Shown: positions 10,210-22,184, numbered from the stretch's first letter. The stretch is DNA of 64,000 nt from Vandiemenella viatica (GCA_031002005.1 JARYHS010006964.1:2232001-2296000); one strand, 5' to 3'. Notes: a model not told the origin generated them from the sequence alone. Numbers and translations: made by a program.

Positions 10210-12933
10210 GGCAGGAAGACCCGAAACTGGGATCACAGTTACGGGCAGCCCAATCAAATTCGGCACCATATGATAGGAGTAGCGTAAATCAGTCTCGACC
10301 ATTAAAAGTTCTCGTTATTAACTGTAGAAGTGTTTGTAATAAGCAGCCTGAGCTTGAAAGCATTATTAGTAGTACAGAAGCAGATATTGTATTAGGTACT
10401 GAAAGCTGGTTAAAACCGGATATAAATTCAGCAGAAATATTTAACGATAGAATGAATGTTTTCCGTAAGGATAGGTTGAACTCCAATAGAGGCGGTGTAT
10501 TTATAGCTGTTAGTAAACACCTGTCGTGTAGCGAAATAAATATCGATACGGTCTGTGAAATCCTATGGATTAGACTAAAAGTAGCTAGGACAAAACTTGT
10601 ATTAGGGTCTTTATATCGTCCACCAGATGCAGATGTATCTATTGCTGAGGCCTTAAGAACTAATGTAAGTAATATAGCTCGTCAATTTCCAGATCATGCA
10701 ATAATACTAGGAGGTGATATCAACTTTCCGTATATCGACTGGAATAATTACGTACACGTTACTGGTGGCCGGGATAAAACATCCTGTGAAATTATTCTTG
10801 ACCTTTTCTCAGATCTTAATCTTGAGCAGCTCGTCACTGAACCAACGTGGTGCCACAACGATAACGAAAACATTTTAGATATTCTCGTTACGAATAGGCC
10901 TGAGTTATTCACGGACATTTCTACCACCATGGGAATAAGTGATCATAAAGCTGTAATTGCTATAGTAAAATTAAAGGTTTGAAAAGGCCCCAAAGGAGAG
11001 TTTAAGAACGTTTTTGAGAGATAATTACATTACCTTTATAGAAGGAAGAGGCTCGGTTGAAGAGATGTGGCTTCGATTCATGCATATAGTCAGGGAAGGT
11101 ATGGACTTAAATATACCGAAAAGGACAATCAGGGATGGGAACAATCCCCCGTGGTATACACGTGAACTTAAACGGTTACTTAAAAAACAAAGGAAGATAC
11201 ATGCACGCTCAAGGACGACGATGTATAGGAGTGATTTAGAAAAGTTAGCTGACACAAGAGAACATGTTAAAAATGCGATGCGCGAGGCTTTTAACGACTA
11301 TATATGCAACTCACTTTCTAAGAGTTTCAACGAAAACCAAAAGAAATTTTGGTCGTATGTAAAAAAAGTTAGTGGTAGTGACCATAGTATGTCAGTTCTA
11401 CTACAAGACGGTCGGGAAGTTGATGACAGACGCTTAAAAATTCTTTCACTGACGAAAACATGGAAAACATTCCCACTTTTGCACGGCGTGTAGAATTTGA
11501 GATAGATCCGGTTCAAATTGATAGTGAAGGTATCAAAAAGCAATTAAAGCTCCTGAAGTGGGGGAAGGCGCCGGGTCCTGATGGTATTCCAGTAAGATTA
11601 TTTTCGGAATACGCGGAAGAAATAGAACCATTTCTATCAGATATATTTCGTAAATCTTTAGAAGAATGAAAAGTACCTTCTGACTGGAAAATAGCGCAGG
11701 TGATTCCCGTTTTCAAGAAAGGTGATTGGAGAGAACCCTAGGAATTATCGACCCATATCTCTAAACATCTGTCTGCAGTAGAATTCTGGAGCATGTCATA
11801 TGCTCTAACGTTATGAAGTTTCTGGATGAAAACGAGTTACTTACAGCATACCAACACGTGTGAAACGCAACTGGCTCTATTTTCGCATGACATAATTAAG
11901 GTTATAGATGCAGGATCACAAGTTGATGCTATTTTCTTGGATTTCCAGAAGGCTTTTGACTCTGTACCACATAACCGCCTATTGGCGAAGATTCGAGCGT
12001 ACGGTATATCTGATCAGATCTGCGAATGGATTTTCTAACTGGTCGGTCGCAGTATGTCGTTGTTGATGGGGAAGCCTCTTCAAAGCTAAGATGTTACTTC
12101 GGGCGTTCCTCAAGGAAGTGTAATAGGACCACTTCTTTTCTTAATTTTTATAAACGATCTCGGTGACAACGTTAATTGCAGGATGCGATTTTTTGCTGAT
12201 GATGCACTTATTTATAGGGAAGTGGGGTGCTGTGACGATTGCTTAGAAATACAGCGCGATCTGGATGTTATTTCGGAATGGTGCCCGTAAATGGTAGCTT
12301 ACACTTAACTGTAAAAAGTGCAAGGCAATGCAAATAAGTAATAAAAAGACCCCGTTTTCTCACGAGTACAAAGTTAACAATTCAGTTGTTGACACGGTTG
12401 ATTCCCTGAAGTATCTAGGCGTAACAGTACAAAGCAACATGAAATGGGACTTGCACATAACTTCCGTCGTAGGCAAAGCTAATTCTAAACTACGTTTTAT
12501 AGGTCGTATTTTGAGAAGCTGCAATGCTCATACAAAGGAAATAGCGTACAAAACACTAGTGCGTCCGCATTTGGAATACTGTTGTGCAATTTGGGATCCG
12601 TATCGCAAGGGATTGATTGACACGTTAGAGAAAGTACAGAGGAGAGCCGCTCGATTCGTGACCGCTAGTTACAGTCCTTATGTAAGTGTCACAGAGTTGA
12701 TACGTGGGGTAGGCTGGGATTGTTTGGCGGACAGACGACGTCGTTTTCGTTTAAATTTGTTGGAGAATATGCGAAAATCTCTAATTTACGAGTTCAACGA
12801 AATACTTCTTCCGCCAACCTATTTAGGTCGCAATGACAGAAGGGATAATATTCGAGAGATAAGATGCCGTACTAATACATTTATGTATTCTTTCTTTCCT
12901 CGTTCTGTTCGGGATTGGAATACTCTAAAATAG
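10179..12933 (+). pseudogene. CR1-group ORF2, endonuclease and reverse transcriptase
   Basis: The N-terminal endonuclease (10179-10982) is open, with motifs LKVLVINCRSVCNK, GTESWLKPDI, GSLYRPPD, ILGGDINFPYIDW and ending GISDHKAV. After a frame change a linker follows (11014-11490), ending KKFWSYVKKVSG. The RT begins KWGKAPGPDGIPVRLF (~11560), continues IFLDFQKAFDSVPHNRLL (~11930) and reaches MRFFADDALIY (~12185). The C-terminal part (12328-12933) reads KYLGVTVQSNMKWDLHI and LVRPHLEYCCAIWDP. Stops and frame changes fall near 10982, 11490, 11670, 11740, 12038 and 12290. An active copy would nick target DNA and prime reverse transcription there; this one cannot. Confidence 0.85.
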
Positions 12934-13019
12934 GATTGGTGCTTAGCACCCTCTGCCACCCACAGTAATTGTGAATTGCGGAGTATAGATGTAGATGTAG
13001 ATTTAATTTAAATATGTTG

Positions 13020-14300
13020 GAGCACATGATCCTATGGCGATTTCCCTACACTCCCATATTCCTCTTTTCAAGAACCAGTTTATTCTTAACCCCCCAGTAA
13101 AATTAAATTCTATTAGCATAATGGTAAATACCTCATAATATCTCTATATTATTTCAAACCTTCTCTCCCTTACCTACGAAAGAAGATTTTCCTACACCCT
13201 TCGGTATGAAATTTAATTCCAGTTTGTGATTATAGTAATCTTTTCCATTCTATAATCTATCTTAATTCTTCCATCAATATCTTCCCACGCCTCATCGCCA
13301 ATATAAGCTTTATAAACTCCCACGACTCTCTTCACGCTTCTCCTGCAGTCCAAAGAATCGCCATTTCAGTTGCTTTATCAGTTACTGATTGTGTTCTGTA
13401 ATAATTTCCTGAGACAAATCTAGCAACCCTTCATTTCACACCCTCCTGTAATTGATATATAAAAAAATGGGGGTCCTATACTACACCAACATATTCCAGC
13501 CATTGTTTGACCAATGTTGTGTTACGAAATTACCTTACTTCCCTCATACTTCCCCTCATCATTCTCTCTAACAAGTGAAGGATTTTCCTATAACCTGCCC
13601 AGTTGAGATTGTTACCAAACAATATCCCAAGGAATTTACATATCAAATCTTTCGCAAGCAGTACTTTGCCACCTTACATTCATAATAAATCTTTATTTTT
13701 TTATCTGTATACATAATAATCTGATCCTTCTTTTCATCCCATGTAGACCTACCCAGCTGGATATCCTGTCTAGGTTACCCTGCAGCTGGTCACAGTATTC
13801 TACCCTTTCGATCTTAACATATAACGTTATGTCATCTGCAAATTTCCGGACTTCTGGTATCAAACCATCAACACAATCATTTATTAGAATAATGGATAGG
13901 AATTGTCCCAGTACACTAACCTATTTTGTTCAACTTATTTTGATACTGTATTTCCTACCTAAAATTTTGCTTTCTATCTTTTAAGAATTAACCTATTTCA
14001 ATAGTTTTTACTTTATTTAGAACCAATTTATGGCTCACTCCATCAAAAGCCTTTTGGAAAATCTGGTTCTACACTATCAATTTTGTCTCCCTTCTCCATT
14101 TCATCCGAAATATCTTGCATTTAACCTAGTAACTGATATTCGTATAAATATCAATGCCAAAGCCTTCGGTGTAGACTTACATTCCTCACATACGTCTCTA
14201 ATGTAGTTACATATCGATCTCTCCATTAATTTACCTACCACTGATTGCCTTGTAATTTTGGACCCTATTTATCCCCCCTCCTTAATGGATCGGTACGAAT
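13020..14300 (-). pseudogene. Antisense CR1-group LINE, heavily decayed
   Basis: The minus strand gives RT blocks in the right order. VGKLMERSICNYIRD lies near 14230, FQKAFDGVSHKLVL near 14060, FADDITLYVK near 13838 with LQGNLDRISSWVGLHGM just after, and LEYVGVV..DP and RRVARFVSGNYYRTQSVTD near 13500-13400. Stops and frame changes occur throughout. It is a different and older copy than the plus-strand LINE next to it, and the two lie tail to tail. Confidence 0.7.
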
Positions 14301-14864
14301 GTCGCACTCTTCCGGTCCTCTGAGGTATCCAGACTCAGTGAGTGGTAGCCAGCGTAAGCCTCCTGGGGTGCGCTCCGTTCAAGACGAGGACACAGTGGTA
14401 CCGGAGCCGGTTCTACTTGTCATGCGAGTGCTTGAATAAGTATGTGGTGTTCAAAGGAAAAAAACAAATTATGCCGTGTGCTCTAGTGAATGAGTGAAAT
14501 GAAATAGCCTTGGGATAACCAGGGTTGCAAATTTTCTGCTGTTTCTTTTAGAGCCTCAGTCGCGGTATTGTAAGAAATTGGTGTATAATAGTGAATAGAG
14601 CTGTGCCGTGAGTTGTTTTAGGGTTTGGCACAATGGGCTACTATCTATTTTAAATCCACCCCTTCGACAACAATGGCCCCTCACAATCGTAATAGAGAAG
14701 CCCAATCAGGGAAATGACATGAAATGATTGGTTCCATCACTCTCTAAACGTATGCTGCGAGATATGATCACATTGTAATGTTCCTAAATTAGCAACATTG
14801 TCAGAAACTGTCTGAACCTTGGTTGCGGGAAATAAAGGACAAACTGACATCATTAGTTTATAAC

Positions 14865-14866
<2 letters not shown>
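14301..14866. other. Unassigned sequence between repeats
   Basis: No domain or TE terminus was recognised. A 64-codon plus-strand frame (14245-14439) has no family resemblance. Confidence 0.4.
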
Positions 14867-14911
<45 letters not shown>

Positions 14912-15010
14912 TGCTTAACGTCTCCTATAACAACTAGGTCTTTAGAGACGGGAAAGGATAGGGGGCAAGGAATGGGAAGGAATTCAGCCATGGCCTTTTG
15001 AAGGAAGCAT
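14867..15010 (-). mobile_element. SINE 3' half with 42-nt poly(T)
   Basis: T42 (14867-14908) is followed by the inverse of the SINE body: 'TCTTTAGAGACGGGAAAGG', 'AAGGAATGGGAAGGAATTC', GCCATGGCCTTTTGAAGGAAGC. The copy lies on the minus strand with its long A tail at the left. It is truncated near 15010, before the tRNA-like head. Confidence 0.75.
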
Positions 15011-15377
15011 CACGGCGAGCTTATAACAGCATCGTACATAGAGGGAAGGCTAGTCCAGCTACAGGTTGGAAATGAGAATCTGAAAAAAGAAGAAAATGAA
15101 GAATGCAGACCTAATTACGCTACAGTGGCAACAATGTGCGTAAGGAAATAAACCAAGAGGGTACTGCATCCATCAGCTGCTTGTGCGGTATATACTCGTA
15201 TATTATTAGATACAGCCGATAGCTTAAAGCAGGTGCGGATAAAGTTATCCGTATCTTGAATCCAGGGAGGAGAAAATAAAGATTAATATGATTAACACAC
15301 TATAAAAGTGATAAATGAAACTGCTTCAAATGAGAATGCAAAAATTTGTTGGCTAATAAAGAATTAACTTTTTTACA
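15011..15377. other. Unassigned spacer
   Basis: No coding frame or TE boundary was recognised in this stretch. Confidence 0.4.
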
Positions 15378-15575
15378 TATGGCTTCACGCCTTGTAGACG
15401 TCGAGGTCATTAGAGGCGGGAAAGGACTGGGTACAAGGAATGGTAAGGATTTCTACCATGGCCATTTCAAGGAAGCATCCCGGCATTCGCCTGGAGTGAT
15501 TTGTAGAAATCATGGAAAATCAAAAACTGGATATCCAGAAGGAGATCGGAACTGCGTTCTCCCGTTCTATAAAAA
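15378..15575 (-). mobile_element. tRNA-derived SINE, minus strand
   Basis: It reads GTCGAGGTCATTAGAGGCGG, then CATTCGCCTGGAGTGATTTG and a degraded tRNA-like end near 15540-15575. It is the same family as the plus-strand copy at 16086-16320. The start of the tail region, GGCTTCACGCC, is intact. Confidence 0.8.
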
Positions 15576-16085
15576 AGGAGCGGAAATAATGCATTACCTA
15601 TCAGTTCATTCTGCAGAGGGTAGTAAATAGAATGGAATATGACAAAACCAGTAATGTAATCAGTAGATTTATTATTATAAATTCTAATTGCGATGGAGCT
15701 AACGCTCTGGTGGCAATTCCCCTGATCATCTGATTACCCCTTTTATTTATATATTTTTAAAAAAATTTCTTTTATAACTGTAATGTCACTACCTTATGCA
15801 TGAAACGTAGTGCCAGCTTGTGGTCATGATCGCCTTTCTCCTTCCATGAATTATTCCTAATTCTTTGACCAATATACCTCAAAGCCCCACCATCAGTATA
15901 TGACCTGTACATTCCCAGCACCGGTAGTAGGCTTAGCATGTTATGTTCACAAAGATCAGAAAACGATGTTTCCATATTACACAAATAGTGATGCAAGAGA
16001 CATTTCGAGATTTCCTGGATTTCATTACTATAAAATGGCACAAGTTGATACAAAATGATTCAGACAAAATCAAAGTGATAGTTAT
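15576..16085. other. Unassigned spacer
   Basis: A 93-codon minus-strand frame (15772-16053) has Cys and aromatic residues but no domain I can name. No TE termini were seen. Confidence 0.4.
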
Positions 16086-16320
16086 TTAATCGAGCATGGT
16101 GGGCGAGCCGGTAACGCTCTGGCCTCGTATTCGGGAGGAAGCCGGTTCGAATTCCCGTCTGGGCATCCAGATTTGGGTTTCCTATGGTTTCCCCAAATCA
16201 CTCCATGCAAATGCCGGGATGCTTCCTTCAAAAGGCCATGGCCAAAGTCCTTATCACCAGTATTTCCCACCTCTAATGACCTCGACGTCGATCAGGCATA
16301 AAGGCATAAGGGGGAAAAAA
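16086..16320 (+). mobile_element. tRNA-derived SINE, most complete copy
   Basis: The head (16090-16165) resembles a tRNA gene: 'TGGTGGGCGAGCCGG' as A-box region and GGTTCGAATTCC as B box. It is followed by GGGCATCCAGATTTGG, the body 'CCCCAAATCACTCCATGCAAA', AAAAGGCCATGGCC, 'CCACCTCTAATGACCTCGAC' and an A-rich tail. RNA polymerase III transcription would start from the head. Partner LINE unknown. Confidence 0.88.
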
Positions 16321-16813
16321 AACATAAGTTCTCTGCACATAGCTGTACACATTCATTTGAGCTATAATTCAAAAGATCTGTTGGGGCAATTGTGCAATTT
16401 TACGCTATTGTGTGGGTAACGTTAAATCCAAATGAACCGGTTGTAATTATTTAATACAACACATGCGCTAAAGAACAAATGAGACAGAGGAAACGATACA
16501 TATAAAAATTAAAAGAAAACTCCTTATAGAAGGATAAGGAATGCAGTACAAGTGGCAAGATGTATGAAGAAATTGAGAAAGAAGCTTGAAGTAGACAAAA
16601 AAGACTTCGGAATTCAAGTGTATAATAGACAACTACAAGACACAATTCAAAGGTTAACTTTAGTACAAACCAGAGAGTGGGTAAAGCAGAGTTGTGTTTG
16701 GACCAGAACCTATCTAAATGCGCAACACTATAAACAGGACAGCAGTTATTTCTTAATGAATACCGTTTATACCAGAGAAAATATCTGCGCAATTTGCTAA
16801 TCCTATCAGCATT
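16321..16813. other. Unassigned sequence up to assembly gap
   Basis: A plus-strand frame (16552-16800) and a minus-strand frame (16451-16792) overlap here. Neither shows a family motif, and both are likely chance frames. Confidence 0.35.
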
Positions 16814-17813
16814 NNNNNNNNNNNNNNNNNNNNNNNNNNNNNNNNNNNNNNNNNNNNNNNNNNNNNNNNNNNNNNNNNNNNNNNNNNNNNNNNNNNNNNN
16901 NNNNNNNNNNNNNNNNNNNNNNNNNNNNNNNNNNNNNNNNNNNNNNNNNNNNNNNNNNNNNNNNNNNNNNNNNNNNNNNNNNNNNNNNNNNNNNNNNNNN
17001 NNNNNNNNNNNNNNNNNNNNNNNNNNNNNNNNNNNNNNNNNNNNNNNNNNNNNNNNNNNNNNNNNNNNNNNNNNNNNNNNNNNNNNNNNNNNNNNNNNNN
17101 NNNNNNNNNNNNNNNNNNNNNNNNNNNNNNNNNNNNNNNNNNNNNNNNNNNNNNNNNNNNNNNNNNNNNNNNNNNNNNNNNNNNNNNNNNNNNNNNNNNN
17201 NNNNNNNNNNNNNNNNNNNNNNNNNNNNNNNNNNNNNNNNNNNNNNNNNNNNNNNNNNNNNNNNNNNNNNNNNNNNNNNNNNNNNNNNNNNNNNNNNNNN
17301 NNNNNNNNNNNNNNNNNNNNNNNNNNNNNNNNNNNNNNNNNNNNNNNNNNNNNNNNNNNNNNNNNNNNNNNNNNNNNNNNNNNNNNNNNNNNNNNNNNNN
17401 NNNNNNNNNNNNNNNNNNNNNNNNNNNNNNNNNNNNNNNNNNNNNNNNNNNNNNNNNNNNNNNNNNNNNNNNNNNNNNNNNNNNNNNNNNNNNNNNNNNN
17501 NNNNNNNNNNNNNNNNNNNNNNNNNNNNNNNNNNNNNNNNNNNNNNNNNNNNNNNNNNNNNNNNNNNNNNNNNNNNNNNNNNNNNNNNNNNNNNNNNNNN
17601 NNNNNNNNNNNNNNNNNNNNNNNNNNNNNNNNNNNNNNNNNNNNNNNNNNNNNNNNNNNNNNNNNNNNNNNNNNNNNNNNNNNNNNNNNNNNNNNNNNNN
17701 NNNNNNNNNNNNNNNNNNNNNNNNNNNNNNNNNNNNNNNNNNNNNNNNNNNNNNNNNNNNNNNNNNNNNNNNNNNNNNNNNNNNNNNNNNNNNNNNNNNN
17801 NNNNNNNNNNNNN
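16814..17813. other. Assembly gap, 1000 N
   Basis: Exactly 1000 undetermined bases, so the length is probably a placeholder. Any reading frame crossing it is meaningless. The missing DNA probably includes the catalytic core of the pogo element to its right. Confidence 0.98.
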
Positions 17814-17814
17814 G

Positions 17815-18509
17815 CTTCTGCAGTTTACTAGTTCTGTTAAACCATCCGCATATGAACATGACATATTAACACTTGACAATCACGCTAGCCATATGTCACT
17901 GGCAGCTCGCAAACACAGCAAAAGCAAACACATTCTAAGCTATCTCTCCCGCCAGACGGGTCGCACAACCTGCAGCCTTTGGACGTTTCATTTTTAGGAT
18001 CACACAAAGCGATTTGTAAAAAAAGAGTGTGACATGTAGAAAAAATAACTCCCAATGAAGCGGCGTTCTTAGTTAGAAAAGCATTTTCTGGCCTTGCTAT
18101 CAGTAAGGAGGAATCTGACTTTAGTGCGACTGGCATTTTTCCAATGAATCTAATAGAAAACGAAAATAAAAAGAAGCAAAAACATCAATACAGGCCTAAA
18201 AAAGGAAAAAAAAAATGAAAGAAAATACCAGCATCTTCTAAAGAAAAAGCAATAGAAAGGGGCAAACGAGAGAACGAGACTATCGAGAAAGCAAAAAGAC
18301 AAGTCCTTCAGGGATTTTCGGTGTCCGATATCAATACTGATGATTTATATCAAGACGATGATGATAAAGACGCAGAAAATGCCGGAAACGGATGCCTAAT
18401 ATGCGGCGAATACGGACGAAACAGCAGAATGCGGTATATGTGCACTTCATGTGGACTGTCGGCTCATTCCGAGTGCACTGCCGATGGTTATGTGTGCTAT
18501 ATGTGTTAG
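17815..18509 (+). pseudogene. pogo/Tigger transposase, C-terminal part
   Basis: The frame opens at the gap edge with VKPSAYEHDILTLDNHASH. This is the DDE_1 block carrying the second catalytic Asp ('LLLDNH.SH'). After a frame change near 17935 it reads SLPPDGSHNLQPLDVSFLGS, equal to the 'PP..TH.LQPLDV' block. It continues ITPNEAAFLVRKAFSGLA and ATGIFPMN. A basic linker and an acidic stretch (DDLYQDDDDKDAE) lead to a terminal Cys/His cluster, CLICGEYG...CTSCGLSAHSEC..CYMC, ending at TAG 18509. Stops at about 18030 and 18218 break it. The N-terminal half is missing or lies in the gap. Confidence 0.78.
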
Positions 18510-20525
18510 ATTTTGTTTGACTTTGATAATCCACAAGTTGACCATGATTGTCCACATATAAGGGCAATGGTAGCCAAACAAACGTTTATAAAAGAAACTG
18601 TTGTAATTACCAAAATACCTTGCCAACGTGATTAAAATTGATATTAATTGTTAGTTTAGTAATCAAATTTTGAAATAAACCATTTACAATCAATATTTGA
18701 TTTGAATTTCGGTTTTTATTACAATAATAAGTGCTTCCCATTACCCCCCTTCCTCTATACAGTACAAGTACGGTATCCAAGTAATGTGGACCATTTTCCG
18801 TCATTTATGTTTTGTTATATCTTTAATTCAGTCAAATTTTTTGATATACTGCACGCGGACCACAGGTTGAGAACAGCTGACCTAGGCGAATGCTTGGATG
18901 GTCCATCTCATACAATACACACTACGCAAATAAAAAATACACTCGTCACTCAGAATACAAGTTAAACGTTTTGCAGACATAGCTCCGCCATCCGAACATG
19001 TTTACCACTCCATCACTGAAGCAGCTCTGGTGATTATGAAGAACTGACGAGCTTTCCACGGGTCTCAAGAGACGACATCAATCGCGACTGAAGTATTTTG
19101 GGGAGAAAATAACACCATAAATTTAACAGAATTTGTGTTGTATACACAGTATTGTTAAGCTTAGGATCTTCAGTAATCAGCATTGCTTTCCATTTCCCGG
19201 TAATGAGTAAAGTTAACAAATGTTAAAAATTATAGCTGAAGTGTATGTGAATTAGGAAATGTAAGTGACATAAGGGACACAACCAGTCAGTCTATGCATA
19301 CACAACAAGAGGCGCGAAAACACCCCGTCAGTGTATCCGGAAGATGGGGTGGGCAGTTATAATTATTTGTTTTGTTTCTTTTCTATTGGCCACAGTGTGC
19401 ATTGAAATTTAAAGGCGGTACAGCCTACTCTTCTTTTTGTAGTCACTCGGGTCATTTTTATAAATCAGTTTCATTGGTATTAGTGACACTACATATTTAA
19501 AATTTCTACTCGTAGATAATAGTAATCATTGGAAATATGATATGCAAATGGAGACTTTCCCGGCGTATTGATTCAATGAAAGTTTCACGGGTGTCCAGCC
19601 GGATGTTGTCATAAGATACAAATACATTTAATTTGGTTTCATTATTTTTCTTACTTTAAAATTTATTCATCTCCAAATTTGACCATTTTCTTCACTCACT
19701 GACTGTTGATCATCGAAACTCCCATAGTCGTAGAAGGCTCAAATTTAGTATACTGATAAAGATTTACCCCCAAATTGTAAAAAAAAGATATACCTACCGT
19801 ATTTTCATATACCCACCGTTTATTTACCCAAATTATAAAATTGTTTTATATTCTAATATCTTTCTATGTTACAGATTTACATTATAAAAGGAGCTTATTA
19901 AGATCGACTGATGTCTTAAATTTTACATCACTCCTCCCCTCATTGGAAGTTAGTTAAATTCAGTACACAATCACCATAATTCTACAATACTTCATGTAGT
20001 CCTAAACATCAGGTAATGCAGTATACATATATGGTTTCACCACAATTCATAAAATCAAATATTGTTAATTTTTCATTTAGGAAGTGACAATATTCAAAGA
20101 AATAGATGAAAGTGAAATATAGTACCGCGATGCTAATGTATAAACATTTCACAAAGAAAATGGATACTAAGAATTTATTAGATTCAGATTAAAATACAAT
20201 AATACAGTAGAAACTTAAGGTACATAACAAATGTCTAATGAATAAAGTATTTTACAGCAGCAGGTATATTTAAAAAATATCTAATCCATGTAAGAGTAAT
20301 AAACATTTTGTTGCAAAAGGAAAATAGCATTTTAATATGAACTTTATTAGCAATATGTAGAAGCAAGCTGTTACAATTTAAAAGAAATTAGTTTAATCAC
20401 TGGTTATATAGCAATACCTGAAAACAAGTTTACAATATTTTTTTATAAAACAACTAATAATGTTTCATCTGTTTGGTATTTAAGAGAAGTTTTGAAGCAA
20501 GAATTAATTCGTAGATACTATGTAA
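18510..20525. other. AT-rich spacer and likely 3' UTR of the ankyrin gene
   Basis: No domain was recognised in 18510-20200. TTTATT near 20343 (AATAAA on the minus strand) lies about 180 bp past the ankyrin-gene stop and is a candidate poly(A) signal. The rest shows only AT-rich sequence. Confidence 0.4.
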
Positions 20526-21674
20526 CTACTTGAGCAGTATCTTCAGCTCTCCTCCTTTACTGCACAGGTCGTGCGGCGTCTTTCCCCGTTTGTCCCTCGC
20601 CGCCTTGTCCGCACCGGCCGCCAGAAGCTCTCTCGCCGCCTCCACGCTGTCTCCATAGAGGATCACGTGGTGCAGTGGCGTCTTACCAGACCCATCCCTC
20701 GCGTCGACGTCTGCGCCGTCCAGTAACAGCCGCACGACACAGGCGCGGCCTCCCTGCGCTGCGCGGTGCAGCGGAGTATACCTGTATCCGTCCACACAAT
20801 TCCTGTCCGCCCCAGCCACCAACAGGGCTCTCACCGCCTCCTCGTCACAGCGCCATGCCGCCCAGAGCAGTGGCGTCATCTTGTATATATCTACGATATT
20901 GACGTCCGCCCCCGCCACCGCCAGCGTGGTGACTGCTCTGCTTCTGCCTTGCTTCGCCGCCCACACTAGTACAGTCTGCCCTCGATGGTCTCTGCGACCC
21001 CTGGCGCCTGCCGCCAGCAGCGCCCTGACTGTGCGCACGCTGCCCATGTCCGCCGCCAGCAGCAGCGGCCTCTTGTCCCAGTCCTGTTCCCCCGCAGTGG
21101 TGTCCGCCCCCGCCGAGCACAGTAGCTGCGCTGTGGCCGCGTGTCCCGCCGCCGCCAGCTGTAGCGGCGTCCTGCCCTCTGTGTCCCTGCACTCCACCTG
21201 AGCCCTGGCCCTCAGCAACACTCCCGCCACGACGGGCCCGCCGCCGCCTCCTCACGCCACCGCCTCGTGCAGCGCAGTCCACCCGTCACTCTCTCTCGCC
21301 GCCTGCAGGTCCGCCCCCGCTTCCAGCAGCATCCGCACGGCGGCTGGCTGACCGTGTCTCGAGGCCACGTGCAGGGGCGTCGAAAATGCGTCGTCGACTG
21401 CCTCCGTCGCCAGTCCCGGTCGGTGCTGCAGCGCCATCCGTAGCAGGTGCAGGTTTCCCTGCTGCAGCTGCGGTTGCAATACTGACTGAGCGAGGTCTGG
21501 ATAATCCAGCCGGCACTTTGTCATCTCCAGCTGGTTGGAAGTGACGCCGCCGTCCTCCAGGAGATGCTCGAGTGTAGAGTAGTCTCCCTTCACTTGTGCT
21601 GACCTCCAGAGAGGCCAGCACAGCACTTCCTCCTTAGTGAAGGCACTCAGCATCAGCTTAGTCGTCACGTCCAT
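20526..21674 (-). pseudogene. Ankyrin-repeat protein gene with one in-frame TGA
   Basis: A single minus-strand frame of 383 codons starts MDVTTKLMLSAFTKEEVLCW and ends KTPHDLCSKGGELKILLK. It is interrupted once by TGA at 21254-21252. After a ~90-residue non-repeat N-terminus come eight ankyrin repeats, each opening TPLH/TPLQ/TALH and closing GADxx, plus a partial ninth. The TGA lies inside the second repeat (TALHEAVA*GGGG); an arginine CGA changed to TGA would explain it. CATACAG|AACCACA just before the ATG looks like a splice acceptor, so a non-coding 5' exon is likely. The block is GC-rich in AT-rich surroundings. The product would be a protein-binding scaffold of unknown partner. It may be a young pseudogene, a readthrough gene or a sequencing error. 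Confidence 0.8.
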
Positions 21675-21964
21675 TGTGGTTCTGTATGAACAAAATACAT
21701 TTTTGTTACAGTATAAATTTTAGGACACACACACAATATCGGTCTACTTTAAGTATATGATACAAGCTATTTGCTTCATCGTATTATATTTCATATTTTC
21801 GGCCTCATTCACTATCTTAAAACTTTTCGTAACAGTTAAAAAGTGACAAAATCAGATACTAACTTTTAACATTGTTATAAAAATAACAGATACACTCACT
21901 GTTCCCAGCTATTCGAGCCGTAATGTCATCTAGTGGCAGCGCTACTATGGCTTTACGCGTTTTC
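21675..21964. other. Upstream region of the ankyrin gene
   Basis: It starts with a plausible splice acceptor (minus strand, TTGTTCATACAG) about 10 bp before the ATG. The rest is AT-rich, and I could not identify a first exon or promoter. Confidence 0.35.
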
Positions 21965-22140
21965 AACGACGAGGTAATTAGAGGCGGGAAAGCACTGGGG
22001 TGAGGAATGGGAAGGAATTTGGACATGGTCTTTTGAACGATCTACTCAGGAAATCACATGTAGTGAAATCAGGATGGCCGGATGGGTACTGGAACCAGTG
22101 CTCTGCTGAACGCGACGCCACAGCGTTACCGCTCAACCAC
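21965..22140 (-). mobile_element. tRNA-derived SINE, minus strand, partly degraded
   Basis: GAGGTAATTAGAGGCGGGAA, GGAATGGGAAGGAATTTGG and CATGGTCTTTTGAA match the SINE body on the minus strand. The middle is shortened. The tRNA-like end survives as GCGTTACCGCTCAACCA near 22120-22138. It abuts the Penelope-like element. Confidence 0.7.
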
Positions 22141-22184
22141 AACGATCTATACACCTGCTTTTGCTATCGTATTAATCATGTGTT

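Larger units (their letters stand above)
9634..13005 (+). mobile_element. CR1-group non-LTR retrotransposon, near full length
   Basis: The order is ORF1 with an SGNH/GDSL esterase, an overlapping ORF2 with apurinic-type endonuclease and reverse transcriptase, and a short 3' UTR ending in repeated GATGTA units (about 12985-13005). Esterase-type ORF1 and the RT/C-terminal motifs place it in the CR1/L2/Crack/Daphne group; the exact clade cannot be fixed by eye. It starts about 50 bp beyond the ISL2EU right end. Several frameshifts and stops make this copy inactive. Confidence 0.82.

Noticed and set aside
16753..17879. Three long open frames of about 350 codons
   Set aside because: They cross the 1000-N gap; nearly all residues are undetermined, so they carry no information.
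21252..21254. Selenocysteine at the in-frame TGA of the ankyrin gene
   Set aside because: The position lies in a structural turn of an ankyrin repeat where Arg/Lys is usual, and no SECIS-like element was recognised downstream.
20675..21282. Several open frames on both strands over the ankyrin gene
   Set aside because: The GC-rich sequence lacks stops by composition. Only the frame with ordered ankyrin repeats makes sense, and the others are its shadows.
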